A DNA stretch of 64,000 bases from Treponema sp. (GTDB taxonomy: Bacteria > Spirochaetota > Spirochaetia > Treponematales > Treponemataceae), in NCBI GenBank assembly GCA_016294105.1, contig JAEDCN010000009.1, positions 1 through 64,000 on the forward strand. Direction: 5' to 3'. This document shows positions 1 to 7,295 of this stretch, piece after piece. Position 1 is the first letter of the stretch, and each line of letters opens with the position of its first letter. The notes under the pieces are model-generated. The model had not been told where the DNA came from, did not search any database, and saw only the letters and a list, made by a program, of their open reading frames with translations. A program made the position numbers and the translations under genes.

Positions 1-24
1 GTTTTCTAGTCAGCCTCTTTTTTT

Positions 25-145
25 TATGTGCATGCATGCAGTTATTTCCTATGTGTATGCATGCAGTTATTTCCTATGTGTATGCATGCAGTTATTTCCT
101 ATGTGCATGCATGCAGTCATTTACTATATGCATGCGGGCAATACC
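25..145. repeat. 25-bp tandem repeat array
   Basis: Four consecutive 25-bp units begin at 25, 50, 75 and 100, and a fifth decayed unit begins at 125. Each reads TATGTG(C/T)ATGCATGCAG followed by TTATTTCC or a close variant. The units carry the self-complementary core TGCATGCA. Units 2 and 3 are identical; divergence rises toward the right end. The array lies just past the 3' end of the reverse-strand gene at 151-561. There are no unique spacers, so it is not a CRISPR array. Function unknown. Confidence 0.9.
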
Positions 146-150
146 TTGCC

Positions 151-561
151 TTATGTACTAGATGGCAAGGTGGCAAAGTTGAACCGTTCTACAAAACGTA
201 CCAGTTGCTGCTGGCGTTCCTCCGTCCAGTCACACTGAAAAACCTCCACGTGGCGGCCCTTACATTGTCCGTATACCACCAAACTGTATTCAATGATGTT
301 CCAGATATTAGTGCTTTGCTGATGGCGGGCTTTTAAGGAAACCTCCTCCCGACTGCGGGCTCCGGGACGAAGGGCATAGACGTTGCACCGATATTTTTTT
401 AGCACAAGATGGTGATAGCCCTTGTGACGAAGCTGTTCCTCTGCCAACTCATCTTCTACGATATCAACAAAATGACTTCGCTTTCTGATATACACGAGGC
501 TTGGAAAGACAAAGCAAATCAAGGTAAACACCACCAGCATGGATGCAGTGGGAGCAAACAT
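151..561 (-). CDS. Small single-pass membrane protein, hypothetical
   Basis: I do not recognise the family. The 136-residue product opens with a hydrophobic stretch (about residues 5-25, rich in V, F, L and I) that should anchor it in the inner membrane. A polar, Arg/Lys/Gln-rich domain follows with no enzymatic motif that I can see. The ATG at 561 is chosen because AAGGAGG sits five bases upstream; an in-frame TTG fifteen bases earlier would place that Shine-Dalgarno sequence inside the gene. It is transcribed away from the polymerase gene at 687 and ends beside the 25-bp tandem array. Confidence 0.6.
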   Translation of the reverse strand: MFAPTASMLVVFTLICFVFPSLVYIRKRSHFVDIVEDELAEEQLRHKGYHHLVLKKYRCNVYALRPGARSREEVSLKARHQQSTNIWNIIEYSLVVYGQCKGRHVEVFQCDWTEERQQQLVRFVERFNFATLPSST

Positions 562-648
562 GACAACCTCCTTCAATTCAGATTCCTTCTCTATAAAATT
601 GTATACAGGGTTCTCTCAGAATGCAAGTTTAAATCAAATACAATACAT

Positions 649-677
649 TTGACAAGTTTATAGATATATACTATACT
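649..677 (+). promoter_or_regulatory. Sigma-70-type promoter of polY
   Basis: TTGACA at 649-654 and TATACT at 672-677 are separated by exactly 17 bases. The start codon at 687 is only nine bases past the -10 box, so the transcript should begin within a few bases of the ATG. No Shine-Dalgarno sequence is present. A leaderless or near-leaderless message is predicted. I saw no clear LexA-type operator. Confidence 0.75.
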
Positions 678-686
678 AATGTTAAG

Positions 687-2063
687 ATGAATACAGAACG
701 AACGTATGCAGCCATAGACCTCAAAAGCTTTTACGCCAGCGTGGAATGTGTGGAGCGGGGACTTGATCCCATTACCACCTGCCTTGTGGTGGCAGATCCA
801 AGCCGAGGAAAGAACACCATCTGCCTAGCGGTAACGCCAGAATTGAAGAAATACGGATTATCTGGTCGCTGCAGAATGTTTCAGGTACTGCAAAAAGTAG
901 AAGAAATACGGAGGCAAACAGGAAAAAAACTTGAATACATAGTGGCCCCACCACGGATGGCCCTATATATGAAGTATTCTGCCAACATTTTTGGAATATA
1001 CCTCAAGTATTTTTGCCACCAGGATATCCACGTGTACTCCATTGACGAGGTATTCATCGATTTAACCACCTACCTTCCATTGTACAAGTTGGATGGAGAA
1101 ACCTTGTGCCGAACCGTGATTCAAGACGTGTTCAAGACCACAGGAATTACAGCCACTGCGGGCATTGGCCCCAACCTCTTTTTATGCAAGGTTGCCATGG
1201 ATATTATGGCAAAACACACACCGCCAGATGAATGGGGAGTGAGAATTGCCCAGCTAGATGAAATTAGCTTTCGCCAAAAGCTGTGGAACCACCGCCCCCT
1301 TACAGATTTTTGGCGGATTGGCCCAGGTATAGCCCGTCGCTTGGAAAAAAATTGCCTGTTTACCCTAGGAGATGTGGCCCGCCGTTCACTAAATCCCGCA
1401 GGAGAACGAAAGCTCTACAAGATTTTTGGCATTGATGCAGAGATTCTCATTGACCACGCCTGGGGATACGAACCCTGCACCATGGCCCATATTAAAAAGT
1501 ATCGGGCCCAGAACAAGAGCATTGTGTCAGGTCAGGTGTTGCCCCATCCCTACCCCTTTCAACAGGCACGGTTAGTGGTTCAAGAAATGACAGAGCTTTT
1601 GGCACTAGAAATGATGGAGCAGGAATTGGTGGCCCCGCAATTCAGCTTAGGGGTGGGCTACAATGCCTGTAAAGAAGGTGATGGCTACAATGGCCCGGTG
1701 AGAATTGACCATTACGGCAGGATAGTGCCAAAGTCGGCCCACGGTAATGCCTTTGTAGGAAAACCCTGCTGTCTTGCTTCCATTATGGTGGCAGCCATCC
1801 TTCAGGTTTTTGATAGGATAGTAAATCCCAGCCTGCTGGTTCACCGCATCCATATTTGTGCCGTAAACGTAATCCCAAAAACTTCGGTGCAGCCAGAGCT
1901 TTTTGACCAAGATGAAATCCTCAAAAAGGAAGACAATCTTCAGTCAACTCTGCTGCGGATACAACATAAATTCGGTAAAAATGCCGTCATCAAGGGCCAC
2001 GACTTGGAAGAAGGAGGAACCAAGCGAGAACGGAACCAACAGATTGGAGGCCACCGAGCATGA
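687..2063 (+). CDS. Y-family DNA polymerase (UvrX/UmuC-like, DinB superfamily)
   Basis: This is a translesion DNA polymerase of the Y family, 458 residues. The palm begins with AIDLKSFYASVE (metal-binding D10), and the second catalytic pair D120-E121 lies in YSIDEVFID. A helix-hairpin-helix-like segment follows (FWRIGPGIARRLEK), then a little-finger domain. Overall wording is closer to the UvrX/YqjW group of Firmicutes than to proteobacterial DinB. In that group the usual partner is a YolD-like protein, and one is present at 3506, now separated by an inserted ATPase gene. The last 32 bases of this gene fall in a 46-bp repeat found again at 3477. The C-terminus appears intact. The promoter at 649-677 suggests leaderless expression; SOS control is plausible for the family but no operator was seen. 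Confidence 0.92.
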   Translation: MNTERTYAAIDLKSFYASVECVERGLDPITTCLVVADPSRGKNTICLAVTPELKKYGLSGRCRMFQVLQKVEEIRRQTGKKLEYIVAPPRMALYMKYSANIFGIYLKYFCHQDIHVYSIDEVFIDLTTYLPLYKLDGETLCRTVIQDVFKTTGITATAGIGPNLFLCKVAMDIMAKHTPPDEWGVRIAQLDEISFRQKLWNHRPLTDFWRIGPGIARRLEKNCLFTLGDVARRSLNPAGERKLYKIFGIDAEILIDHAWGYEPCTMAHIKKYRAQNKSIVSGQVLPHPYPFQQARLVVQEMTELLALEMMEQELVAPQFSLGVGYNACKEGDGYNGPVRIDHYGRIVPKSAHGNAFVGKPCCLASIMVAAILQVFDRIVNPSLLVHRIHICAVNVIPKTSVQPELFDQDEILKKEDNLQSTLLRIQHKFGKNAVIKGHDLEEGGTKRERNQQIGGHRA

Positions 2064-2076
2064 AGGAAACAGAAAA
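2031..2076 (+). repeat. 46-bp direct repeat, left copy (polY 3' end / yolD start)
   Basis: This segment matches 3477-3522 at 45 of 46 positions; the one difference is C versus T at the sixth base. It contains the last codons of the polymerase gene, a GGAGG Shine-Dalgarno sequence, the ATGA overlap between the polY stop and the yolD start, and the first yolD codons. After 2076 the yolD reading frame runs into unrelated AT-rich DNA and ends, so this copy of yolD is only a stub. Confidence 0.95.
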
Positions 2077-2105
2077 AAAAGGAGACTTATATGTTAGCAA
2101 TCAAC

Positions 2106-2196
2106 TTCTAAAAGTTATAAATTATACAAAGTTTTAGTAATTTATTTCTAAAATTTATAAATCATAATAAGTTTTAGCATTTAATTGCTAAAACTT
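2106..2196. promoter_or_regulatory. Two 40-bp repeats with alternating CTAAAA half-sites
   Basis: Two adjacent imperfect 40-bp units, 2106-2145 and 2146-2185, lie upstream of the ATPase gene. The hexamer CTAAAA occurs at 2108, 2148 and 2188, and its complement TTTTAG at 2132 and 2172, giving strictly alternating spacings of 24 and 16 bp. The last pair forms an 11-bp perfect inverted repeat (2169-2179 with 2186-2196). This looks like a multi-site operator or an element end. The gene's Shine-Dalgarno sequence, CGGAGG, follows. Confidence 0.6.
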
Positions 2197-2221
2197 TACA
2201 AGCATACGGAGGTGGAGTATA

Positions 2222-3451
2222 ATGGAGAATATGGCATACAAACAGTTGATTCCCAGAAAACAGTACCTTGATACCCTCATTAGACTCAAGGACAAGCAAC
2301 TCATAAAGATTGTCACTGGTATCAGACGATGTGGCAAATCCACACTCTTTGATTTATACGAGGAATATCTTCTGAACAATGGAGTAAAAAAGGAAAACAT
2401 CATCAGAATAAACTTTGAGTCTCCGCAGTTCATTGAGCTTTGGGATTGGCTTGCCCTCTATCGGTTCATCAAGGAACGTCTTCAGGCCAATACCATGAAC
2501 TATATTCTGTTGGATGAAATCCAGAATGTGCCAGATTTTCAGCGGGCAGTAGATGGCCTATTCATACTGGATAACTCCGATGTTTACATCACTGGTTCCA
2601 ATGCCTATCTTTTGTCTGGGGAACTGGCAACCCTTTTATCAGGACGATTTATTGAAATAAAGATGCTCCCCCTCTCCTTTAAGGAATATTTGAGTGCCTT
2701 CACAGAAAATCAAGACCGAGCCACACAATTCAGACGTTTCATCCAGTTTGGTTCTTTTCCCTATGTACTGTGGCTGGAGGAGGAGCAAGACATACAGGCA
2801 TATCTAGAAGGAATATACACCACAGTTATTTTGAAGGATGTACTTACACGAAAAAAAATTGCCGATCCAGATATGCTCCAGCGAGTTGTCAAGTTTCTTG
2901 CAGACAATATCGGTAGCCCCATTTCCGCAACAAGTATTGCCAATACCCTCACCTCCCACCAACGAAAGGTTTCCTTTCATACAGTGGAAAATTATTTGGC
3001 CGCCCTCATGGATAGCTTTATCTTTTACCGAGTCCAAAGATACGACATAAAAGGCAAGCAGCATCTTTCCACTGGAGCAAAGTATTACCTTTGTGATGTG
3101 GGCTTGCGATACTATATGCTGGGAACAAAACCAGGGGATTTTGGCCATATTCTGGAAAACATCGTCTATCTGGAATTGGTTCGGCGAGGAAATGAGGTCT
3201 ATGTGGGAAAGGTCAATGACACGGAGATAGACTTTATCGCCATTCACAAGGGAGAGAAGTCTTATTATCAGGTGGCATACACCGTGATGGAGCTAGATGG
3301 AAACGACAGGATTCTCCAAAGAGAACTGCGCCCCCTCCAATTATGCAAGGATAACAATCAAAAATTTCTACTGACCATGGATCATGTTCCCCCTGTTTCT
3401 CACGATGGAATCAAGCAGTGCTACGTACTGGACTGGCTACTACAAGATTAG
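2222..3451 (+). CDS. AAA-family ATPase with DUF4143 C-terminal domain
   Basis: This 409-residue protein belongs to the AAA_14/DUF4143 family, common in anaerobes and usually of unknown role. The Walker A motif GIRRCGKST is near residues 33-41 and the Walker B motif YILLDEIQ near 94-101. A sensor region with ITGSNAYLLSGE and LSGRF follows. The C-terminal DUF4143 half (about 200-400) has the family's EN...EL..RG pattern and an EIDF motif near its end, resembling a PD-(D/E)XK-like core. Family members are often strain-specific single genes. Here the gene sits between 46-bp direct repeats inside the polY-yolD operon. A CGGAGG Shine-Dalgarno sequence precedes the ATG by about ten bases. Confidence 0.88.
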   Translation: MENMAYKQLIPRKQYLDTLIRLKDKQLIKIVTGIRRCGKSTLFDLYEEYLLNNGVKKENIIRINFESPQFIELWDWLALYRFIKERLQANTMNYILLDEIQNVPDFQRAVDGLFILDNSDVYITGSNAYLLSGELATLLSGRFIEIKMLPLSFKEYLSAFTENQDRATQFRRFIQFGSFPYVLWLEEEQDIQAYLEGIYTTVILKDVLTRKKIADPDMLQRVVKFLADNIGSPISATSIANTLTSHQRKVSFHTVENYLAALMDSFIFYRVQRYDIKGKQHLSTGAKYYLCDVGLRYYMLGTKPGDFGHILENIVYLELVRRGNEVYVGKVNDTEIDFIAIHKGEKSYYQVAYTVMELDGNDRILQRELRPLQLCKDNNQKFLLTMDHVPPVSHDGIKQCYVLDWLLQD

Positions 3452-3470
3452 CTTACTAGCAGGAACTACA

Positions 3471-3509
3471 ATGGAGCGGAATCAACAGATTGGAGGCCAC
3501 CGAGCATGA
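3471..3509 (+). other. 12-codon leader ORF derived from the polY tail
   Basis: An ATG at 3471 opens a 12-codon frame that ends in the same residues as the polymerase (RNQQIGGHRA) and whose TGA overlaps the yolD start as ATGA. It exists because the right 46-bp repeat reproduced the polY terminus behind a fortuitous ATG. Translation through it could preserve the stop-start coupling yolD had with polY. No strong Shine-Dalgarno sequence is visible ahead of it, so its expression is unproven. Confidence 0.35.
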
Positions 3510-3522
3510 AGGAAACAGAAAA
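3477..3522 (+). repeat. 46-bp direct repeat, right copy (polY 3' end / yolD start)
   Basis: This is the partner of 2031-2076, identical except at one position. In this copy the yolD reading frame continues into a full-length protein, so the right copy keeps the functional yolD start and its GGAGG Shine-Dalgarno sequence, while the left copy keeps the functional polY end. Confidence 0.95.
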
Positions 3523-3763
3523 CTATCCAGAAAATCATGCAGAAAATCATGCAGAAAATCATGATGCAATTATCTACACCCACTGGCCCCAAGTGTCTCA
3601 GCGGAAAAGGATGCCCTTGGAAAGCCGAGCCAAGATATTCATGCCCTTTTCCGCCTTGAAGGGGCTTACCCAAGTGATTCAGCGTCAGGTGAATTTGCAG
3701 ATGAATCCACAGAGCCATCCTCCTGAGAATCACCCCACAAGGCTCCCCCAATGTAGGCGGTGA
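3506..3763 (+). CDS. YolD-like protein, partner of Y-family polymerase
   Basis: The 85-residue product carries the YolD-family core: an II....P.VS..R.RMP block, then a motif here reading ESRAKIFMPFSALKG, equivalent to the usual DRAAQFAPFAALTG. YolD-like proteins are encoded next to UvrX/YqjW-type polymerases in Firmicutes and have been proposed as UmuD-like partners. Here the gene is displaced 1.4 kb from polY by the inserted ATPase gene. Its Shine-Dalgarno sequence lies within the right 46-bp repeat. The N-terminus contains a perfect 12-bp triplication giving a (AENH) repeat. The last 98 bases overlap the convergent gene that ends at 3666. Confidence 0.75.
   Translation: MKETENYPENHAENHAENHDAIIYTHWPQVSQRKRMPLESRAKIFMPFSALKGLTQVIQRQVNLQMNPQSHPPENHPTRLPQCRR
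3528..3563 (+). repeat. 12-bp x 3 perfect in-frame tandem repeat in yolD
   Basis: CAGAAAATCATG occurs three times without interruption from 3528 to 3563, encoding repeated Ala/Pro-Glu-Asn-His units near the YolD N-terminus. A 12-bp unit changes protein length without a frameshift, so copy number could vary between strains without loss of function. Confidence 0.9.
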
Positions 3764-4268
3764 GACGCTGGCTGAGTTCTGCAAAATCAAGCTGGCACTG
3801 GAGAAAGTGGTCTGCCTCCATCTTACCAAAGACCACATCCTTTGTTACGCAGGAAAGGGTCAGCGATGAGTCCATGTTTTTGAGCATGTGCCAAAAAAGC
3901 TGGGCATCAGTATTCCGCATCTGCTGTACATTTTCGTCGCTAAAATATTCGCGAACCTCCACCACATCTCCATCTTCGTCCAGTACCTCTGCTGACAAAA
4001 ACTGGTGAAAGATGTCCAAAAAGAGCTTGCCTAAGAAAAAGTCTGCATAATCTGCCAGCAAGGGAATATACACCACCAGGTTTTCTTCCTCCTGAGTAAT
4101 GGTTATGCCACGGATAGACTGATTTTCGATATAAAACTGCCCGCTATATCCCTGCTCCTGCAGCTTAAGGTAGAGCTTGGTATCATCTCCCAAATGCCGC
4201 TGCACCAGAGTCTGAAATGCCTCCAAGTCCAAATAATCCTCACAGGCAACAAAATATCGTCTACTCAT
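3666..4268 (-). CDS. Hypothetical acidic cytoplasmic protein
   Basis: I do not recognise the family of this 200-residue protein. It is acidic, has no signal peptide or membrane segment, and ends with a Ser/Asp/Gly-rich disordered tail (about 178-200). Several aromatic and Leu-rich stretches in the middle suggest a folded globular domain. The ATG at 4268 has CGGAG about eight bases upstream. A weak promoter (TGTCTT, 17 bp, TATACT on the minus strand) overlaps a perfect 12-bp palindrome at 4304-4315. The 3' end overlaps the YolD-like gene tail to tail by 98 bp. The C-terminal tail is the part inside that overlap, which suggests the overlap arose by extension of this gene. Confidence 0.6.
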   Translation of the reverse strand: MSRRYFVACEDYLDLEAFQTLVQRHLGDDTKLYLKLQEQGYSGQFYIENQSIRGITITQEEENLVVYIPLLADYADFFLGKLFLDIFHQFLSAEVLDEDGDVVEVREYFSDENVQQMRNTDAQLFWHMLKNMDSSLTLSCVTKDVVFGKMEADHFLQCQLDFAELSQRLTAYIGGALWGDSQEDGSVDSSANSPDAESLG

Positions 4269-4303
4269 ATATATAACTCCGCTAAAATTGAGATATTGTA
4301 GCA

Positions 4304-4315
4304 GTAGTATACTAC
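4304..4315. promoter_or_regulatory. Perfect 12-bp palindrome over the -10 region
   Basis: GTAGTATACTAC is fully self-complementary and contains the minus-strand -10 box TATACT of the gene starting at 4268. A symmetric site centred on a -10 box is a natural repressor-binding position, but no regulator can be assigned. Confidence 0.4.
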
Positions 4316-4429
4316 ATTGTGACAGAAAAAGACAGGTTAGAGGCGGAGGAGCTTAGGGCTGTGGGGGGGGATGGGTTACAGAACAAAGGCTTTCTATCAG
4401 AGGAGAACAACAGTAATTTCATTAAACTA

Positions 4430-5722
4430 TCATTGACTAATTTTTTTTCTTATGTTTTCCATCTCAATTAGGTTTGCTAGTTCTTCAATCATTTTATTAT
4501 TTCGATTGTAATTTTCAATAAGCCATTTTGTATCTATCAAAATAGCTTTAATTTTACAATATGGTTTATCTTCATGTTTGAAATCTGTCCTTGCAGAACC
4601 TACAAACTTCATATTTGTGGAATCTTTACTTTCATACGGCATTATAAAAGCATTATATATAGACTTACTTTTCTTTAATCTTCCTTCATTTTCTTCTTTT
4701 TCAATATATTCAGCATAGGCTATTTGCTTTATAATTGAACCTGACATAGGAAGATGACAAAGTTGCCTTGATTCTCCGTACCGATAATATTTTGAATCAA
4801 GAACAAATGTTTTTTGATTTTCAGTACCTTTGTCAGTAACCATTATCGTGTCGGGACGAAGTGCAGACTGTTTGAATTCTAATTGGTCAGAAGAATATTC
4901 TTTTCCATCGATTTCCCAATAACAATGCGGATAATATTTTGTCTTATCTTTTTCACCAAAAGCAGAATCTATCATGCTTTCCCAAATATACTCAAATTCA
5001 TTCGTTCCATAGATGAAATTTTTGCTGTCACAAGACTTACCAAGAAATTCGATTATATCAATCATGCAATTGAACAAGAGCATTGTCTTTTCATTGAAAG
5101 TCTGCGAACGCTTTATCTTGATTATGGAGAGAAAAAGATTTCTATTAAACCTTAAATTAGGTTTGAGCGGTACAAATGAAGAAAACAACCAGCCGATTTT
5201 TGAGAAGCTTTCCCAAACACAATATTGATGAATTTGACTTATTAACTCATCTTCATTATGCTTTATTTTTCTTGTGATAAGCTCTTGGTAAAAAATACCT
5301 TCATCTTGAAATAAAGGCTTTACTTGTCTAACTGTTTTTGTCCAGTTTACTTTGCCGTTAGTGGATTTCGTATAGACTACTTCCTTTTCAAAATAGTAAC
5401 CATTAGTTAGAAATTCTTTTATCAAGTACAGATATGCATGAATCGGGAAAAGAACTTTGTCCTTAAAAGCCATTTTGGGAGTCTGGATGAATGATTCATT
5501 CCTATCATTTTTTGAAGAAAGAACTCCCAATAGATTTAATACATCCTTTTTCAACTCATCTTCTGTTGAAGCCCTTTTATAACCAAGAGGAAAATTGACT
5601 CTAAAAGATTCATTTTCATATTTTATGCCCACAAAGTAATCTTTTTCGGTCAAATTAGCATTGTAAACACAAGCGTCAAAAAGAGAAAATGAACTGCCCC
5701 CTTTCTGCTTCGATTCTATCAA
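4430..5722 (-). CDS. LlaJI-family restriction endonuclease (McrC-like subunit)
   Basis: This 430-residue protein resembles the nuclease subunit of LlaJI-type systems (PF09563), the counterpart of McrC. The probable PD-(D/E)XK core is near residues 287-312: the block ALRPDTIMV supplies the first Asp, and FVLDSKYYR supplies the D-x-K pair. The N-terminal half is likely structural or DNA-reading. Its TTG start lies 11 bases after the stop of the AAA subunit, with GAGG in the overlap region, indicating translational coupling. Base composition is much more AT-rich than the flanking core genes. It should act only with the AAA motor encoded immediately upstream, cutting DNA that the paired methyltransferase has not modified. 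Confidence 0.82.
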   Translation of the reverse strand: MIESKQKGGSSFSLFDACVYNANLTEKDYFVGIKYENESFRVNFPLGYKRASTEDELKKDVLNLLGVLSSKNDRNESFIQTPKMAFKDKVLFPIHAYLYLIKEFLTNGYYFEKEVVYTKSTNGKVNWTKTVRQVKPLFQDEGIFYQELITRKIKHNEDELISQIHQYCVWESFSKIGWLFSSFVPLKPNLRFNRNLFLSIIKIKRSQTFNEKTMLLFNCMIDIIEFLGKSCDSKNFIYGTNEFEYIWESMIDSAFGEKDKTKYYPHCYWEIDGKEYSSDQLEFKQSALRPDTIMVTDKGTENQKTFVLDSKYYRYGESRQLCHLPMSGSIIKQIAYAEYIEKEENEGRLKKSKSIYNAFIMPYESKDSTNMKFVGSARTDFKHEDKPYCKIKAILIDTKWLIENYNRNNKMIEELANLIEMENIRKKISQ

Positions 5723-5733
5723 AAACTACCGCC

Positions 5734-7281
5734 TCAATTCTCAATTTCAGAGAATAAATCTTTAAAGACAGAAAACTCTTTGTCATTCTTAAAATCACGA
5801 GTTAGACTTTCAAGATTTGTATAACTGTTAAAAACTTTTTCACGGCAGAATTTAAAGGCATCATCCCAAAGGTATTTCAAAACTTTTTCTACAAACAAAT
5901 CTTTTGGTATGATATAATCATTTCCTAACTTTGTCGCTTTTACAAACCAACAACCAATCCGTTTATCCTCCATACTTGAAAGCCCGGCTTCTTCACTCAT
6001 TTCACCTATTTTTATGTTAATTGTCTTCTGGAATTTTTCCCAAGTAATAGTTTTTGCAGTGTCAATGAATGCACCTTTCTGAGAATTTTCTTTATCTGTA
6101 TCACCGAATACATTCTCTATTAATTTCATATTCCATCTTCGCTGAAAAGCATTATCAAGAGTAAAGACATTTTGATCACTTGTGTTCATAGTGGCAAGAA
6201 TTGAAAGATTCGGCGGTAAGCGAATTCCTGTATTAGCAGAAAAATGAATACCATTGATATCCAAAGCCTTGCCGTCAAAAGTATCATCTGTATCACGAAT
6301 ATAATTGTTGATTTCAGAGTTCATCACAAAATATTCGCTCCACCCTTTGCCGTAAGTATTGAGAGAGCCATCGTGCGAAGTAGTTTTGGATTCATCCTCA
6401 ATCCTATCCAAAAGCTGGAATAGTTCTCCAAAAATAGCAGCAGCATTTCCACGGTTAATCTCTTCGATAATCAAAACATAACGGTTCTGACTGTCACAAA
6501 GAGCTTTTTTTAGAATAGAAGTAAATGGCCCTGGCTTAAAAACAAAATCAGTTTTTCCCTGTACCAGTTTTGGCATTATCTGTCCAATAAAGTCCGCATT
6601 TGTGTATTCAGGATGGAATACGGTACGCTCCACAAAAACATCCTGCTCCTGTTCTGGTATATTATATTCAGTTTCAAGTTTTTGTTTTATTTTGTGGGAT
6701 TTTCCGCTTCCAGGAACACCGTAAAAGATGATTTGTTCGGGAGAGGTGTGTGGGGTGGCGGCGGGGATTGGAAAACCTGATGTTTCAGCATCTTTTGAAA
6801 AATCCATCGAAAATCCGTTGATAGTTTTTGTAAAAACTATATCAGTCCGCCCATATTTGATTAGGTGTTCCTTTCTAATTAAACTTCCAGATTTTAACCC
6901 TAATCTATGGCGAATATATAAGCCTAAAATTTTATTGCTCTCTGGTGTTGATAATGCTTGAGGTTTGCCATCCTTAACCTTCGGCTGAGAACGACTAAAC
7001 ACGAAATCATTGCCTAAATCATCTATGACATGAAATGTACCATCTTCTGGGAAAAAATCTGACTGATAAATTTCTTTAGGCAACTGAAAATATGATTCAT
7101 TACCACTTCGTGATGACTCGGTTTTACCTTTTTCTATGCGTAACGTTCCTGTTTCAGGGTTAAATGCCCAGTTCAAACCATATTGAACACCATACTTCTG
7201 GTTTTCATCCAGCAAATTTATTTTTATGGTCTTACTATCAATAAACCCAAATTTATGAGGAATAACAAATAAATCTGACAC
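5734..7281 (-). CDS. McrB-like AAA+ restriction motor subunit
   Basis: A 515-residue AAA+ NTPase of the McrB/LlaJI R1 type. The N-terminal 170 residues form a variable, probably DNA-binding region. The motor follows: Walker A GVPGSGKSH near 188-196, Walker B VLIIEEINRGN near 268-276, and the McrB-family signature MNTSDQN...LD.AFQRRW near 365. McrB proteins hydrolyse GTP; this cannot be told from sequence. Two GTG starts are possible. I prefer 7281 because AAAGGAG lies eight bases upstream; the outer GTG at 7299 forms a GTGA overlap with the methyltransferase stop but lacks a good Shine-Dalgarno sequence. It is the middle gene of the methyltransferase-motor-nuclease operon. Confidence 0.85.
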   Translation of the reverse strand: MSDLFVIPHKFGFIDSKTIKINLLDENQKYGVQYGLNWAFNPETGTLRIEKGKTESSRSGNESYFQLPKEIYQSDFFPEDGTFHVIDDLGNDFVFSRSQPKVKDGKPQALSTPESNKILGLYIRHRLGLKSGSLIRKEHLIKYGRTDIVFTKTINGFSMDFSKDAETSGFPIPAATPHTSPEQIIFYGVPGSGKSHKIKQKLETEYNIPEQEQDVFVERTVFHPEYTNADFIGQIMPKLVQGKTDFVFKPGPFTSILKKALCDSQNRYVLIIEEINRGNAAAIFGELFQLLDRIEDESKTTSHDGSLNTYGKGWSEYFVMNSEINNYIRDTDDTFDGKALDINGIHFSANTGIRLPPNLSILATMNTSDQNVFTLDNAFQRRWNMKLIENVFGDTDKENSQKGAFIDTAKTITWEKFQKTINIKIGEMSEEAGLSSMEDKRIGCWFVKATKLGNDYIIPKDLFVEKVLKYLWDDAFKFCREKVFNSYTNLESLTRDFKNDKEFSVFKDLFSEIEN

Positions 7282-7295
7282 CTTGCAATCTCCTT

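Larger units (their letters stand above)
2077..3476 (+). mobile_element. Inserted AT-rich segment carrying an AAA/DUF4143 ATPase gene
   Basis: The 1.4-kb segment between the two 46-bp repeats separates polY from its natural partner yolD. Because the repeats reproduce the overlapping polY-yolD junction, the ancestral order was most likely polY directly overlapping yolD. The segment holds one gene and an array of CTAAAA half-sites. No transposase or integrase is encoded inside it, so the mechanism (site-specific insertion, or recombination using the junction as homology) is not evident. Calling it mobile is an inference from the duplicated junction. Confidence 0.55.

Noticed and set aside
25..145. 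Short coding frames across the 25-bp tandem array (Cys/Met/His-rich)
   Set aside because: The frames are a by-product of the repeat; no ribosome site and no recognisable domain.
3471..3509. Part of a second, truncated polY gene
   Set aside because: Only the last ten codons are duplicated, and the match ends at the 46-bp repeat boundary.
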